Source: Wyeomyia smithii
Lineage: Eukaryota > Arthropoda > Insecta > Diptera > Culicidae
NCBI RefSeq assembly: GCF_029784165.1
Contig: NC_073694.1
Span: 35,259,506 to 35,323,505, forward strand
Reading direction: 5' to 3'
DNA length: 64,000 nucleotides
The notes under the pieces were generated by a model. It had not been told where the DNA came from, ran no database searches, and worked only from the letters and a program-made list of their open reading frames with translations. Both the position numbers and the translations under genes were made by a program. This document shows positions 21,050 to 31,594 of this stretch, one piece after another (position 1 is the first letter of the stretch; every line of letters begins with the position of its first letter).

Positions 21050-22275
21050 ATAAGTGAAACGTTGCAAACTATAAGGGAATTACTTCCTTGCGCGCAGAAT
21101 CTAAAGTGTTGGAGACTATTATTAACAACACACTCCTCGCTGCGTGTCGCAGTTATATATGCAGAGAACAACATGGATTTTGTCGAGGCCGCTTGGTGGG
21201 AACCAATCTCGTGAAATTTGTATCACTTTGTATTAGGAATATTGGCTCTTAATCTCAAGTTGATACATTGTATACTGACTTAAAAGCCGCGTTTGACACG
21301 GTCAGATATTCCATTCTCTTATCCAAGTTAGAGAAACTTGGCTGCACTGTGCGCTTCTGTAAATGGATGGAATCATACCTTGTGCATAGAGAATTGTTTG
21401 TATACGTACAAACACAGCATGTAATTCTGCCATGTTTTCAAATTGTTCAGGAGTACCGCAGGGCAGTAATCTTGGACCACTGTTATTTTCCATCTTTATT
21501 AACGATGCGGCACTGCTGCTCAACTCCGGAGGAAACATGTTTTTTGCCGATGACTTGAAAATATTCTTAGTTGTCAGGTGCCATGAGGACTGCAAGGAGT
21601 TGCGAAACTTATTAAACTTGTTCAGTGGTGCTCTCGAAACAGCTTGCTATTGAGTATTGAGAAATGTTTTGTTATTAGCTACCATCGTACAAGAAATGCT
21701 GTGTTCTACGATAACGAGATGGCTGGTATAAAACTGAAAAGAGTTGAACAAGTGAAAGATCTTGGTGTAATACTGGATGAAAAACTCTCGTTCAAACCCC
21801 AAATCACTGCTACTCTTGACAAAGCAAATCGTCAGCTCGGTTTTATTTTTAAAATCGCTCGTGAATTTACAGACCCGCTCTGCTTTTAAACGCTGTACTG
21901 TGCACTTGTTCGTTCAACGTTGGAATTCGCAAGTATTGTTTGGTGGCCATATCAAGCAGTTTGGATAAACAGACTAGAAAGTGTCCAACGCAAATTCGTT
22001 CGGTATACTTAGCGGAATCTTGCTTGGAATGATCTACTGAATTTGCCTCGTTACGAAGACCGCTGCCGCCTGTTGGGCATAAAAACTCTGGATCAACGCA
22101 GTGTCACAAGCTTAGAAGAAATCGGGTTCTATGCACCATCTAGAACGCTACGACCCAGAGCTATGCTACAGGTGGGATTCCATTCAACACAGTACGTTGC
22201 AAACTCTCCAATCACATCTATGATTCGCCAATTCAACTACTCTACGGTTAACACCAATTATATCAATGTCGTCCG
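21050..22275 (+). pseudogene. Jockey-type LINE reverse transcriptase relic
   Basis: Reverse-transcriptase blocks in order, across several frames: NYKGITSLRAESKVLE (21063 on), EQHGFCRGR, YTDLKAAFDTVRYSIL (21271 on), SGVPQGSNLGPLLFS (21444 on), FFADDLKIF (~21541), VKDLGVILDEKLSFKP, ANRQLGFIFKIA and LPRYEDRC. The aspartates of the AFD and FADD motifs remain, but at least three frame changes and stops kill it. The spacing and the DLGV-x-LD-x-KLSF block fit the Jockey group. No endonuclease or RNase H is seen. It abuts an opposite-strand RTE relic near 22260. A related relic lies at 53213-54900. Confidence 0.8.
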
Positions 22276-22985
22276 CAAAGCCCAGAAGCATGTGTGACTT
22301 AGTGATGATGGTGCCACTCCTTTGCACACCTGCCCTTCGTATTGCACCTTCCAAAGCTATGTTGAACAGCGAGTTCTAGAGCCCGTCACCTTGCTTCAGA
22401 CCATTCAACGTCACAAACGCGTTCGAAAATTCGCCCGCTGTCCTGACGCATGATGTGAAACCGTCAATCGCCGCACGTAACAGTTTAATTGGTTTTGTTG
22501 GGAAACTATGTTCTAGCATTTTTCGCCAAAGCTCGTTGCGTTTCACTGTGTCGTACGCCGCCTTAAAGTCTATGAACAGATGATGCGTCTGCAAGTTGTG
22601 TTCTCGAAACTCATCGAGAACCTGTCTCAAGGTGAACATCTGGTCCGTTGTAGATCGCCCCACTCGAAAATCGCATTGGTATTCTTCAACTTGATCCTCA
22701 ATACGCATAAACGGTCATTAGTAGGCCTCCACCTAATAACACGCTTCATTTGGTTTCCAAGTAGCACGAAACCGACGCCACGTTCCCGTCGAATCAACCA
22801 CCCGGAATTCACGTTCCTCGGTTTTAGGCCAACGCACCTCTTGTATGACTGCTACCTCCACATTCGCCTTCCGTAGCTCTCTGGCCAAGATGCCCGCGCG
22901 TGCCAGTTCGAGCAGAGTCCTAACATTCCAAGTACCAAGTTTCCAATCGTTGTCCTTTTTCGTTTGCCTAGGTCTGTGATCGGTA
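22255..22985 (-). pseudogene. RTE-type LINE relic: endonuclease start joined to reverse transcriptase
   Basis: On the minus strand the endonuclease begins near 22950 with LGTWNVRTLLELARAGILA, AVIQEVRWPKTEE and, in a second frame, MKRVIRWRPTNDRLCVL. It then jumps directly to reverse transcriptase: EEYQCDFRVGRSTTDQMFTL (22690 on), LFIDFKAAYDTVKRNEL, LNGLKQGDGL, and after a stop LFNIALEGAIRRAG and GFADDIDII (~22270). The C-terminal half of the endonuclease and the first RT blocks are deleted. The catalytic FADD is present, but frames are broken. Confidence 0.8.
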
Positions 22986-23084
22986 CATGGTAAATGGTAA
23001 ATTGGAAGATGGAGTGTGGCGCAGACGCATGAATAAATAGTTGTACCAGGTGTACGGACATGATGATATAATGAAGGTAATACA

Positions 23085-23365
23085 ACGGGGCAGCTTCAGT
23101 GGGCTGGACATGTAACCAGAATGCCTGACGAGAGAGCAGCCAAAACTATCCCTAGTGGAGAGTCAGGAAAAGGCCGTCTACTCTGTGGCAGACCTCACAT
23201 GCGGTGGATGTGCGCGGTGGAAGAAGATGCATGATCTGTTGCTGTACGAGGATATTGGAGAACGGCTGTCCAAGACAGAAGATGCTGGACATCTCTAATT
23301 CGTTCGGCCCTACACCAGCAAACAGTCCGTTAGCAAACAAAGTAAAGTAAAGTAATGTCGTATCC
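23085..23365 (+). pseudogene. RTE-type LINE ORF C-terminal scrap
   Basis: Plus-strand frame reads QLQWAGHVTRMPDERAAKT, GRPHMRWMCAVEED, a stop, then YWRTAVQDRRCW and SALHQQTVR. This is the conserved end of RTE-like ORF2 proteins (RW-x-GH-x-RM ... GRP-x-x-RW ... W-x-x-x-A-x-DR). It continues into a tandem AAAGTAAAGTAA-like tail near 23340-23355, which could be the element's 3' end. The orientation is opposite to the relic just upstream. Confidence 0.7.
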
Positions 23366-23429
23366 ATGACTGTTCTCCCTTACACACTCTTGCGCAATGT
23401 TGAATAGTAAACATGAAAAGCCTTTTCTC

Positions 23430-23593
23430 AATTCTCTTCATGACTTAAACAGGCTTTAAATGTAGCTATAGTTAGTAACCATAAGTTAAACAGCTCTCGA
23501 ACAAGATCCAGAACAGCTTTCTTCGATCTACTGCATCGTACGCTGCCTTGAAATCGATGAAAATGTGATGCGACGTTGTGCTTGGAATATCTG
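23430..23593 (-). pseudogene. RTE reverse transcriptase fragment
   Basis: Minus strand reads HHIFIDFKAAYDAVDRRKLFW and a short continuation with a stop. This is the RT block containing the first catalytic aspartate. It is cut on its N-terminal side exactly at the TA (23594-23595) that flanks the TIR element at 23596-25470. No continuation was seen beyond 25472. Confidence 0.7.
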
Positions 23594-23595
23594 TA

Positions 23596-25470
23596 CAGGG
23601 TGTCACCTTGAAACTGATACACACATATGAATACCTCTATATGTAAACTCTACTTTACCATATTAATCAGCTGTGTTTGTTTTATTTAGGTTGTTCAGCT
23701 TTACTAAAAAAGCAGCATTTTCTGAGCAAATCGTGATTTGAAAAAAAAAATATTGTTGTCCTTCGGGTTTCAAATCATGAATTAAAACTGCTCAAAGTCT
23801 ACTTGAAATCACTTGAATGACAGTTCGCCTGTGTAGTGACTGTCATTCAAGCGGTTAAGAAAGTATTTTAGTTTTTTTTAAATCACCTTTTCCTCCGGAA
23901 AATTAGGGTTTTAGCTGAAGAAAATTCGTACATAACTAAACAACTCAATTGCGACAAATGTTCGTAGTTATCTTGTAAAGCCAATGTTCCCCCTTTTTCA
24001 GAGGAACATTGCAATGGATTCAAGAAGGATTTTAGAAGGAAGTTGTCACGTCCGAACGTGAATCATAACACTATGCATAAAATAAATAAAAAAGACCTTA
24101 GAAATGGAGCTTTCAAGGAAAAAATAAGAATCACGGGTTATTTCGCAAAAATATTGCCGACAGGGTTGCCAGATCTCGATTGCTACTGAAGACGCACGCT
24201 GCTCACAACATATTATTTTGAGCTGAAAAATTGTTTACATTAAGTGGTTATATACCTTTTTAGTTTTAAAAAAACCGAAAAAAATTTTATTGTATTAACT
24301 TCAAATACAACATCTTGAGAACATTTTCACAAATTTTCATAAAGATCTGGGCAATAGGAAGAAAGTTAGAGCGATTTGCAGCGCGTCTCGCCTCGGCCGC
24401 ATAAGCTTAACTTGAAACTTTACACGCGATTTTCTCGGAATACTGTTTTAAGAAAAATGACTTTGCCGTGATCCTGATTTAGGGAAAACTACTGAATCGA
24501 TTTCCTTCATCTTTTTTTTTTAATTTTCGTTATTAAATTCGTCGGACCTTGAAGGATCGCTTTTTGAAACATACAGTTACATTTTGCCGCAAAAAATTTT
24601 TTAATGCAATTTTTAGCGCTCAAAACGTGCATTTTTTGGGAAAAATGTTCCCGTTTGCACTGAAAACAAAATACTGATAAAACCGATCGTTCAAGGACCC
24701 GGCACACTTAATCTTAACTAATGAATAATATGAGTTTTTTGATTTCGGTTTACCCGCTGAGTCTCTATCAGGATCACCGCAAGCCTCTGCAAAAAATAGC
24801 GTTTCGGGGAAACGGCCATTGCTCCAGTAATAATTGGTATATCCCAAAATCAAACGTTTTTTTTGTTGTTGATAAACTGTACTTTCAGAAAAATACCCCT
24901 TTGATGCAATGAAAATGGTGCTATGCACTTAAAAATAGATTCAAACTTCCCTCATTTTTCGCGACCAAAAAGGTATATAACTCCTTAAGGGTTGTTTTAT
25001 ATAAACAGGAGGATCATGGATATGGAGTATATCTTTAAGATATTCTAGCCGATAAGAGAGGAGTGGAACAATTTCAGAATGCTTTGGCAGTGATGGTTTT
25101 AGGAGGAGTGAAAATTAACAAAGAATACTATCTACAACACGTCATCAAAGACTGCTGCCTTATGCTGAGGAATTATTTGCAATTTGGATACAAAGTAAAA
25201 CTGGATGAATGAAATATATGACTTTGTGCACTTTTAAGAACGTTTTGGTGAAGATCTGGTATGAAATGCCGATTGAAATCGTGCGCTTGTGATAATTTTG
25301 AAATAGGTTTGCAGGCCGTAATCAAATGCAAAGGTGAATGATTTAAATTAAACTGGTTCAATGTAACTTTACTACTTTACCATGGTAATAAGAAGAATAA
25401 GAAAACAAACATGCATCGGTCCTACTTTTATGGCATAAATAAAGTATATCACTTTCACTGTGACACCCTG
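23596..25470. mobile_element. 1.9-kb TIR element, CAGGGTGTCAC ends, TA duplication
   Basis: The left end is cagggtgtcaccttgaaac. The right end reverse-complemented is cagggtgtcacagtgaaag, and similarity runs for about 25 bases. TA flanks both ends (23594-23595 and 25471-25472), as in the Tc1/mariner superfamily. No transposase motif is visible inside. The longest ORF (24620-24928, -) has no recognisable domain. It is either a non-autonomous relative or a fully decayed copy. Confidence 0.65.
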
Positions 25471-25472
25471 TA

Positions 25473-26719
25473 AAACTTGTCGAATTGAAAAAAAAAAAGA
25501 TTCGCTGTAGCACGGGCTCCCAAGTAACAATTGAAACATAATAAAAAAGTAAATTGTGATCACATGTTGCACTGATGAAATTACGAGGTTTTAAGAAACA
25601 TTTTTTTACTAGAATGAAATTATAAAGTTACAAGCAACAATTAAAGTTGCATCGTTACTTCAAAAAACTTTACACCAACAATGTCATTCGCGTGGTTGGA
25701 TTTGTTGTGATGCTTGCGAGATACGCAGAACAAACACACAACAATACTTCTAAAAGTTGCTGTCATGTTCTCAAGCTATGCAACAGTAACTTTTGCTCGA
25801 TCGTTCGCCCTAAATTTGTTTTTGAGATGAGGTTATTTACTGCGTTGTAAGTTTTTGGGTATTGGACTAGAAGTCGTCCAAAAAGTGTGGGTCTCTAAAA
25901 CGAAATGAGATAAATTGTTTTGAATTTCATAATCACGCTGAGGTGCTGATGAATTGAAGAAGCAAAATTAAAAACTGAAAATGACTGATCATGAGCTCCA
26001 CCTCCTGCGCATTTTCGTCATTGTATAAGAAACTGAGATGTTGCTGCAACTTATGTCGTTTTCGTTTTTGCGGTGTAGCTACCCCGCGGACTACACTTTG
26101 TCCTATCACTGTTTTTTTACATTTTCCGGACTATCCCGGACTACCCTTTTTCTGTCCCGGACAGTCCGCGCAAGAAACAGAGTGCAGTTTTGAAGACACC
26201 AACACATTCACACGTATGTGTCAAAACCAAAAAAAAAATGTGTCAAAATCGGTTTGCTTTGATTATCGTTCTTCGCGTGTCAAACATCAGGTTGAATTTT
26301 ATTTATTTTATTTTGTTATTTTGTCATTTTTCAGTAAATTGGCAAATTTTTCGTACAGTAGCACAAACGTGATAAAAGACAATGGCGATCATGACCAAAA
26401 CAAAAGTGACAGCTACCTCTGGTATTACGCACACCATTGCAACTGCTCGGAAAGTGTTTTTTTTTCAGCTGCAAAGCGTAGTCCGGGACGGGATAGTCCT
26501 GCCGTAAAAACGAACTCGACATTAGTGTCGCAAAAGAATTGGTTACTGTGATGCACAAAGTTCATAATCGAAATAAATTTTGCTGCTTGGGTTCCCATAA
26601 AGCCCTAGTATTGATCCAAAAAGCTCCTGATTATAGCTGATGAGCGTTGGAATAAGATTTGGGAGAGTAATACGTGGTGTTAATTTACAGTCTTTTAATT
26701 TCCCGCTGAATCTTGTAAA
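25473..26719. other. intergenic, one unassigned ORF and an inverted GGACTA repeat
   Basis: An ORF of 186 codons (25991-26551, +) has no recognised domain and reads through the inverted repeat at 26085-26499, so it is probably fortuitous. CCCAAGTAACAATTG at 25519 resembles the terminus of the insert at 33960-39937, but no matching right end was found. Confidence 0.35.
26085..26499. repeat. inverted repeat with GGACTA/TAGTCC words
   Basis: cggactatcccggactac (26127-26144) faces gtagtccgggacgggatag (from 26478), about 330 bases apart, with additional cgcggactac (26086) and cagtccgcg (26162). This suggests a worn MITE with subterminal repeats. Edges and target duplication are not clear. Confidence 0.5.
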
Positions 26720-27012
26720 GGTTGATGGAGTTTATAACCGGTTAAATACTGACTCACTCATGCCTTTTCCATTTCTAGTTCTGCCTACTGCATCACCATT
26801 AAAATGAGCTCCGCAATGTTGCTTTCCCCTGTTCGAATATCTCGTCATTCGTGATCAGATTCCATCCACAACATCCTTGCACATACTTTCTGCGGGATTG
26901 ATTGACCTTCTCGTAAAACTTTCGCGGATCTTCGACATAGGCCAGTTCGTCTAGCTCCTCATGATCAAAATCCTCCTGCTGACGCTTCTCCCGTTTTATG
27001 ATCGTGGTCGTT
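26720..27012 (-). pseudogene. RTE-type LINE linker fragment
   Basis: Minus-strand frame reads EKRQQEDFDHEELDELAYV, EDPRKFYEKVNQSRRKYV and GWNLITNDEIFEQ. This matches the region between endonuclease and reverse transcriptase in RTE-like elements (a related FKKVNQSCEGY block occurs at 31850). It is followed by a degenerate LNGDAVGRTRNG block to about 26720. No RT motif remains. Confidence 0.65.
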
Positions 27013-27093
27013 CTGCATTTTTATAATTGCTTTAATGAAACATAGAGATCATTTTCTTAAAATATTCTGTTTGACAAGAAAGTTTACTGACTA

Positions 27094-27353
27094 CCCGAAA
27101 AAAAAACATTAAAAATAATGTTAAAAAAAAACATAAAAATTGCTGTAGTTGTACATAGCTATACCATAATTTAACTATGTTTTTCATTGTAAATACATCA
27201 ATTATTGTCGGTGGTAGATTCAACACAATGATATTTAATGTAAAATTGATGTATCTACAATGAAAAACATAGTTCAATTATGGTATAGCTATTTACAATT
27301 ACAGCAATTTTTAAGGTTTTTTTAACATTATTTTTAATGTTATTTTTTTCGGG
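27094..27353. mobile_element. 260-bp palindromic MITE, TA target
   Basis: Two arms of about 110 bases (27094-27204 and 27244-27353) are inverted copies, around 90% identical by eye. The ends are CCCGAAAAAAA, and TA occurs on both sides (27092-27093 and 27354-27355). It would fold into a long hairpin with a ~40-base loop. It has no coding capacity. The right-hand TA also begins the target duplication of the LINE micro-insertion next to it. Confidence 0.85.
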
Positions 27354-27425
27354 TACTTCTGTCGTCACAGCCGTGTCAAATAAATGTTGTGTGAACAAAA
27401 AAAAAAAAATACTTCTGTCGTCACA
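27354..27425 (+). mobile_element. ultra-short I-clade LINE insertion with 16-bp target duplication
   Basis: The 16 bases tacttctgtcgtcaca occur at 27354-27369 and again at 27410-27425. Between them is a 40-bp insert: 27 bases matching the 3' end of the I-clade LINE (GCCGTGTCAAATAAATG, then TTGTGTGAAC) plus 13 A. This is a complete retrotransposition product truncated to the last ~27 nt of the element. Confidence 0.88.
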
Positions 27426-29516
27426 ATTTTCTTTAAACAAACCGAAATAAATCCAATTGAGCTCAACTTAATTCAAATATTCGATTGTTAAGTTTTCTCG
27501 TGTCTCTGAATAAAATATGGCTACAACTATTGTAAGCTTTTTTACTTTGTAATATTTAACAATTTTTGTCATTTTTGTCGAAACATATCCAATGACTTCG
27601 GCTTTTACATTTTTCGAGCTTTATGAAAAATGAAACCCATAAAATATTTAACATCTCTTAATGCGACAGCAAGATTTATCTGCATTGATCTGTACCCACC
27701 TTCCTTCCTTCCGTCCCCCTAGCTTTCTTCTCCATTAGCGCAAGTTTCGCGCACGCAAAACCGTAAAACCAAGTACAACAGCAGCATCACTTACAACCGA
27801 CAACCACAGAAATAAATGTATGGTAGGTTTGTTCCACTTTCCATTCCACGTCGCATCGCACTGCGTCGTTGCGTTCCGCGTTCCAACATACAAGTACGTA
27901 TGCATGAAATAAAGTTTCGCTCGTAAGTTTTACGAGTGGCGTACTTTTATTTTATACTTTCCGCTTACAGATTGCGAATTTCGTTCGTTTACATTGCTGA
28001 TCGGCTGTAGCGAGGCATGCAGCATCCTGGGTGTGACCCCCCAAGTTCACAGGAAAGGAAGGTAGGCTTCGTTCGCGAGTAGAATACTCAGATCGACCCT
28101 GAAAATTGTGGCACGTACAACCGTCGCACTCCAGGGTGGTGCGTGAATTTCCTAAAAGAATGGATTGGATAGGTCGTTCGTTGCACTATCAAAAACTGAA
28201 AAATATTTGTTTGGTTAAAAGTTTTAGTCCCCAATTACTTGAACAATGAATTCTGTGTTACTGGATCCTCTATGAGTAATTTCTAAGGTTAACACCTTTG
28301 AAAGTAAAACAACATCCATCGTAGAAAGTCTCAAACGGTTTGCTTTCAACCTCGTACGGAAACGAACGCAAGAAACAATTATCCGTCCCGGCAACGTGAA
28401 CCAATCTAGCCACTTCAGTGCTTTTTCGGTGGCTGGCTGGTGCTACCGACGGCTAACGTCTTCTCCTCCCCGGGGGATATTCTTCATTCGTGCATCCTTT
28501 CAGTCCGCCAAAAACCGGGGGGCAGTTCTGCGGCTGAGACAACAGCGGCGCTCCGGCGGTGGATTGATTCGGGGTGGTGAAAGATTTCCTTCTTCGTTCG
28601 TCGGCCCTGCCGTATGGGGTTACGCCATCGACCAACCGGAGAGACGGGATGCGGGGCACACTGACTGCAGGAGAAAGAAGGCTGGCTCCAGGCTGGCGGG
28701 CACTCTCCTATCGTACATTAAAGATGATGAAGCATAGCGCAGAGCGTAAGAGCGTAGGAAGCGGTAGCCAAGCTCTAGCCGCCGAAGGAAACGTTTGCAT
28801 CGTAGTGGAGAATACAAGTAAGAAAAGTTGCGACCGCGGGCGGGGTGGCGAATAGTTCCGTTTTACTTATTCGTATCCGTACACTTTGGTCCGCCACCGC
28901 CGTCGTCGTCGTCGTCGTCGTTTGAATGTGGTTAGTTGTTCAAGAGGGACAAGGTTTTTCTTCTAGATAAAAGGTTCACGTTGCAGGGAAAAGGTGAAAA
29001 CCTTAGCGAGGGGCCAAGCGATGATGCTGTGCGCTACACTGTAACAAAAATTGTCAATAACAACAAAAGTTGTAAAATATCAAATTTATATGATTGCTTA
29101 GAGTAACAAAATGAATTCGAAAGATTTTTCGAATTATTTCTTCGTATAAATTCAAACAAAAATATTTTGCATTATGGCTGTAAAATTATAAAGTTGTCGT
29201 AACTTAAAACAAATTTGATACCACTGGGTAGTTAAGCCAGAGGGCGCAAGCCAAGCCATCTAAAATTTTACTTTGAATTTACTACATTTGGTTCATCAGT
29301 CCAGAACTTTTGAAGTTGAGGTTATCCCGTAGCATCCGGATCCGGAATCCGGATTGAAAACAATTCAAGTTGCCTTTGTTTAAGATGAATGAATATTTAT
29401 GGTTGTGACCAGTGATGGAAACGAAACGAATATGATGCAATCATCGTTTAATCTCCACATGTACTTATCATGAAGTGTACAGACCGCAACTAAACTTGAA
29501 TCCGCTCAACACATAA
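27426..29516. other. unique-looking region, no confirmed gene
   Basis: ORFs at 28396-28737 (113 codons, +) and 28574-28855 lie in the most G+C-rich part of this stretch, but have no recognisable domain, no paired splice evidence and overlap each other, so they are not called. A GTCGTC triplet run lies at 28900-28922. An AT-rich spacer follows from 29040. It may hold exons or regulatory DNA of a gene whose coding part is elsewhere. Confidence 0.35.
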
Positions 29517-29915
29517 GGGAACATTCATAAATGACGTAGTATTCGAGGGGGAGGAGGGGGTTTGCAGTTTTGTGACGAAAGGTGACGAGGGGAAGGGTGG
29601 GGTCCAGCCAAGCTACGTAGCAAATATTAAACTAAGAAAAAATTTGGATTTTTTTCTGATTGTTCCTTTTTATCACTGTTTTGTATGTTTAGGGTTATTT
29701 TCATCACTTCCTTGTCTCTTGTTGTTTATTTATGACACAAGGTATGTTTTTGTTGATAAAATTTGCAAAAAAAAATATTACGTGTGGAAGGGGGGTTGTT
29801 ATAAAGCTACGTAATTATCTAGAGGGGGGTCCTGATTTTCTGACGAAATGCTACGATGGGGGAGGGGGGTGTCAAAAAAAGCCTAAAAAAAGCTACGTCA
29901 TTTATGGATTTTTCC
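29517..29915. mobile_element. 399-bp MITE with ATAAATGACGTAG ends, TAA duplication
   Basis: Left end gggaacattcataaatgacg; right end reverse-complemented ggaaaaatccataaatgacg. TAA flanks both sides (29514-29516 and 29916-29918), a 3-bp duplication compatible with PIF/Harbinger (TWA). The interior has G-rich runs (gagggggaggaggggg, gggggaggggggt) and repeated AGCTACGTA words. No transposase is present. Confidence 0.7.
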
Positions 29916-29918
29916 TAA

Positions 29919-31111
29919 TAAAATGATGATATGGTGCGTAAATTTCTGGGAGAAAACAAATACATGACTAGACTACATCTGCTCTGAGAAGCGATTTGCT
30001 CGTTGCGTTTTTCTCTTCATACGGTCGTTAGGGGAACAAAGAATAGCAGCAGAAAAATATCATGTCGCCTGAGCAGTAGCAGAGGTGTGCTGTGGTGAGA
30101 GGGAAGTGTGGGGGAAGGGACTACTTCGGTAGGGGTTAACTTGAGCGAGAGTAGGAGAGCATACATTGTCATTTTCTTTCTTTTTCTGACAAAAATCATA
30201 TTCATGAGTCAAATGAGTAAGAACATAACAAGATCTGATCGCTCTATGTAACAGAGACGAATTACTTCATATACCGAGTTGTGCACATTGAGAACCATAT
30301 GTAAGCAAAGAGAGTGAACCAACGCCGATACTTTGTTACTTTGTTACTTTGTTACGATACTGACGACGATGTCAACGTATATTAGGCTTGCTCTATATGA
30401 ATTCAAAATCGCTAGAGGTGATTTTTTTCCATCGCCGGTTGTGACAAGACTCTACAGGGGTTCCCAAATCTTTTGTTCGGTGAAGTTTTTTTTTTTTTTC
30501 AAACCAAGATATTTGGCAGAGCACTCAATTTCATTGAATTATTGAAACTTTTTTTTATGATTCAAAAATGAATTTACTCCACAAAATATTCTGAATAAAA
30601 AAAAATGTGCCGCCAAATAGAAAATCTGGGAAACTGACAGAAAAATATCTGTTTATAGGTTAATATTTATTTCTATCAAAAACACGCGCTTGCAAAAGCT
30701 TAGTCCTGCTTTATTAAATATAGTTTTTCACATTTTATTCACAAATTCTATTGGCAACCCTGTCAAACGCCTGAACTTTCTCTCACACGGTGTGCCCATA
30801 TTCTGTCGCACAGTTTATTTTGACACATAATCATTGCGTGCAAGGTGTAAACATCTATTTCTCTCTCTTAACAAATTTAAGAGGAAGGGGGGGGGTCAAT
30901 TGTAATCAGCTTCCCACTAATTCAGTGAGAATTTTCCTAACAAAAAAGCACTTAATTCACATTGAAGCCATATCTTAACAGGTTTTTTTTGAAGCTCCAA
31001 AATCCACTATGGATGAGTATTGTGCAGAACATTTGATTTTGCACCTTTTTTGTAGCACCCAAGATCACTTATCTATTTAAAACTATTTAAAAGAATTTCA
31101 CTGTCAAATTA
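29919..31111. other. intergenic, short tandem octamer
   Basis: No gene seen. Three exact copies of CTTTGTTA lie in tandem at 30331-30354. A T-rich run is at 30487-30500. The rest shows no ORF of interest. Confidence 0.4.
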
Positions 31112-31452
31112 CACTGGGTTCTCTTTTTACGCGATTGATGCGTGCGCGCAAAAAAAAAGAATCGCGTAAAAAGAATCGCGTAATTTTGAGCAAATCGCGT
31201 AAAAAAAGATCGCGTCGTTACAAAATCTTTCGGTATGTGGTAGGTGTGTGTGTGTGTGTGTGTGTATGTATGTGTTTGTATGTGTATGTGTATGTTTGTA
31301 TGTGTGTGTTACATCTTGGCTCATAAACAATATTTCCCATGTCACATATCGCGTAATTTCAAGAAAATCGCGTAATTTCGAGAAAATCGCGTAAAAAAAA
31401 TCGTGTAAAATAAAATCACGTAAAAAAAGTCGCGTAAAAACAGAATTCAGTG
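31112..31452. mobile_element. 341-bp MITE, CACTG...TTTTTACGCGA ends, TA duplication
   Basis: Left end cactgggttctctttttacg; right end reverse-complemented cactgaattctgtttttacg. TA flanks at 31110-31111 and 31453-31454. Inside, the word atcgcgtaa recurs at least seven times, and a (TG)n/(TATG)n microsatellite sits at 31245-31310. It is related in terminal design (tttttacgcg) to the MITEs at 5455 and 57531, but belongs to a different subfamily. Confidence 0.75.
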
Positions 31453-31594
31453 TAGTGTGAAACGGGACGGAGACTGTTTTTCATACAATTTTGAGGTTAG
31501 GTTTTTTTAAACGATTTAAAAACGTAAAAATCTCAGCTTTCAAATAGGGATAAATAGGGAAGTACTGTATAGTCACTTCGCAGCTTCCCGAGGC

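Noticed and set aside
25515..26600. TIR element with CCCAAGTAACA left end
   Set aside because: The best right-end candidate (GCTTGGGTTCCC near 26586) matches poorly and no duplication is visible.
28396..28855. Two overlapping plus-strand ORFs in G+C-rich DNA
   Set aside because: Overlap in different frames, an opposite-strand ORF is also open, and no domain is visible; high G+C alone lengthens chance ORFs.
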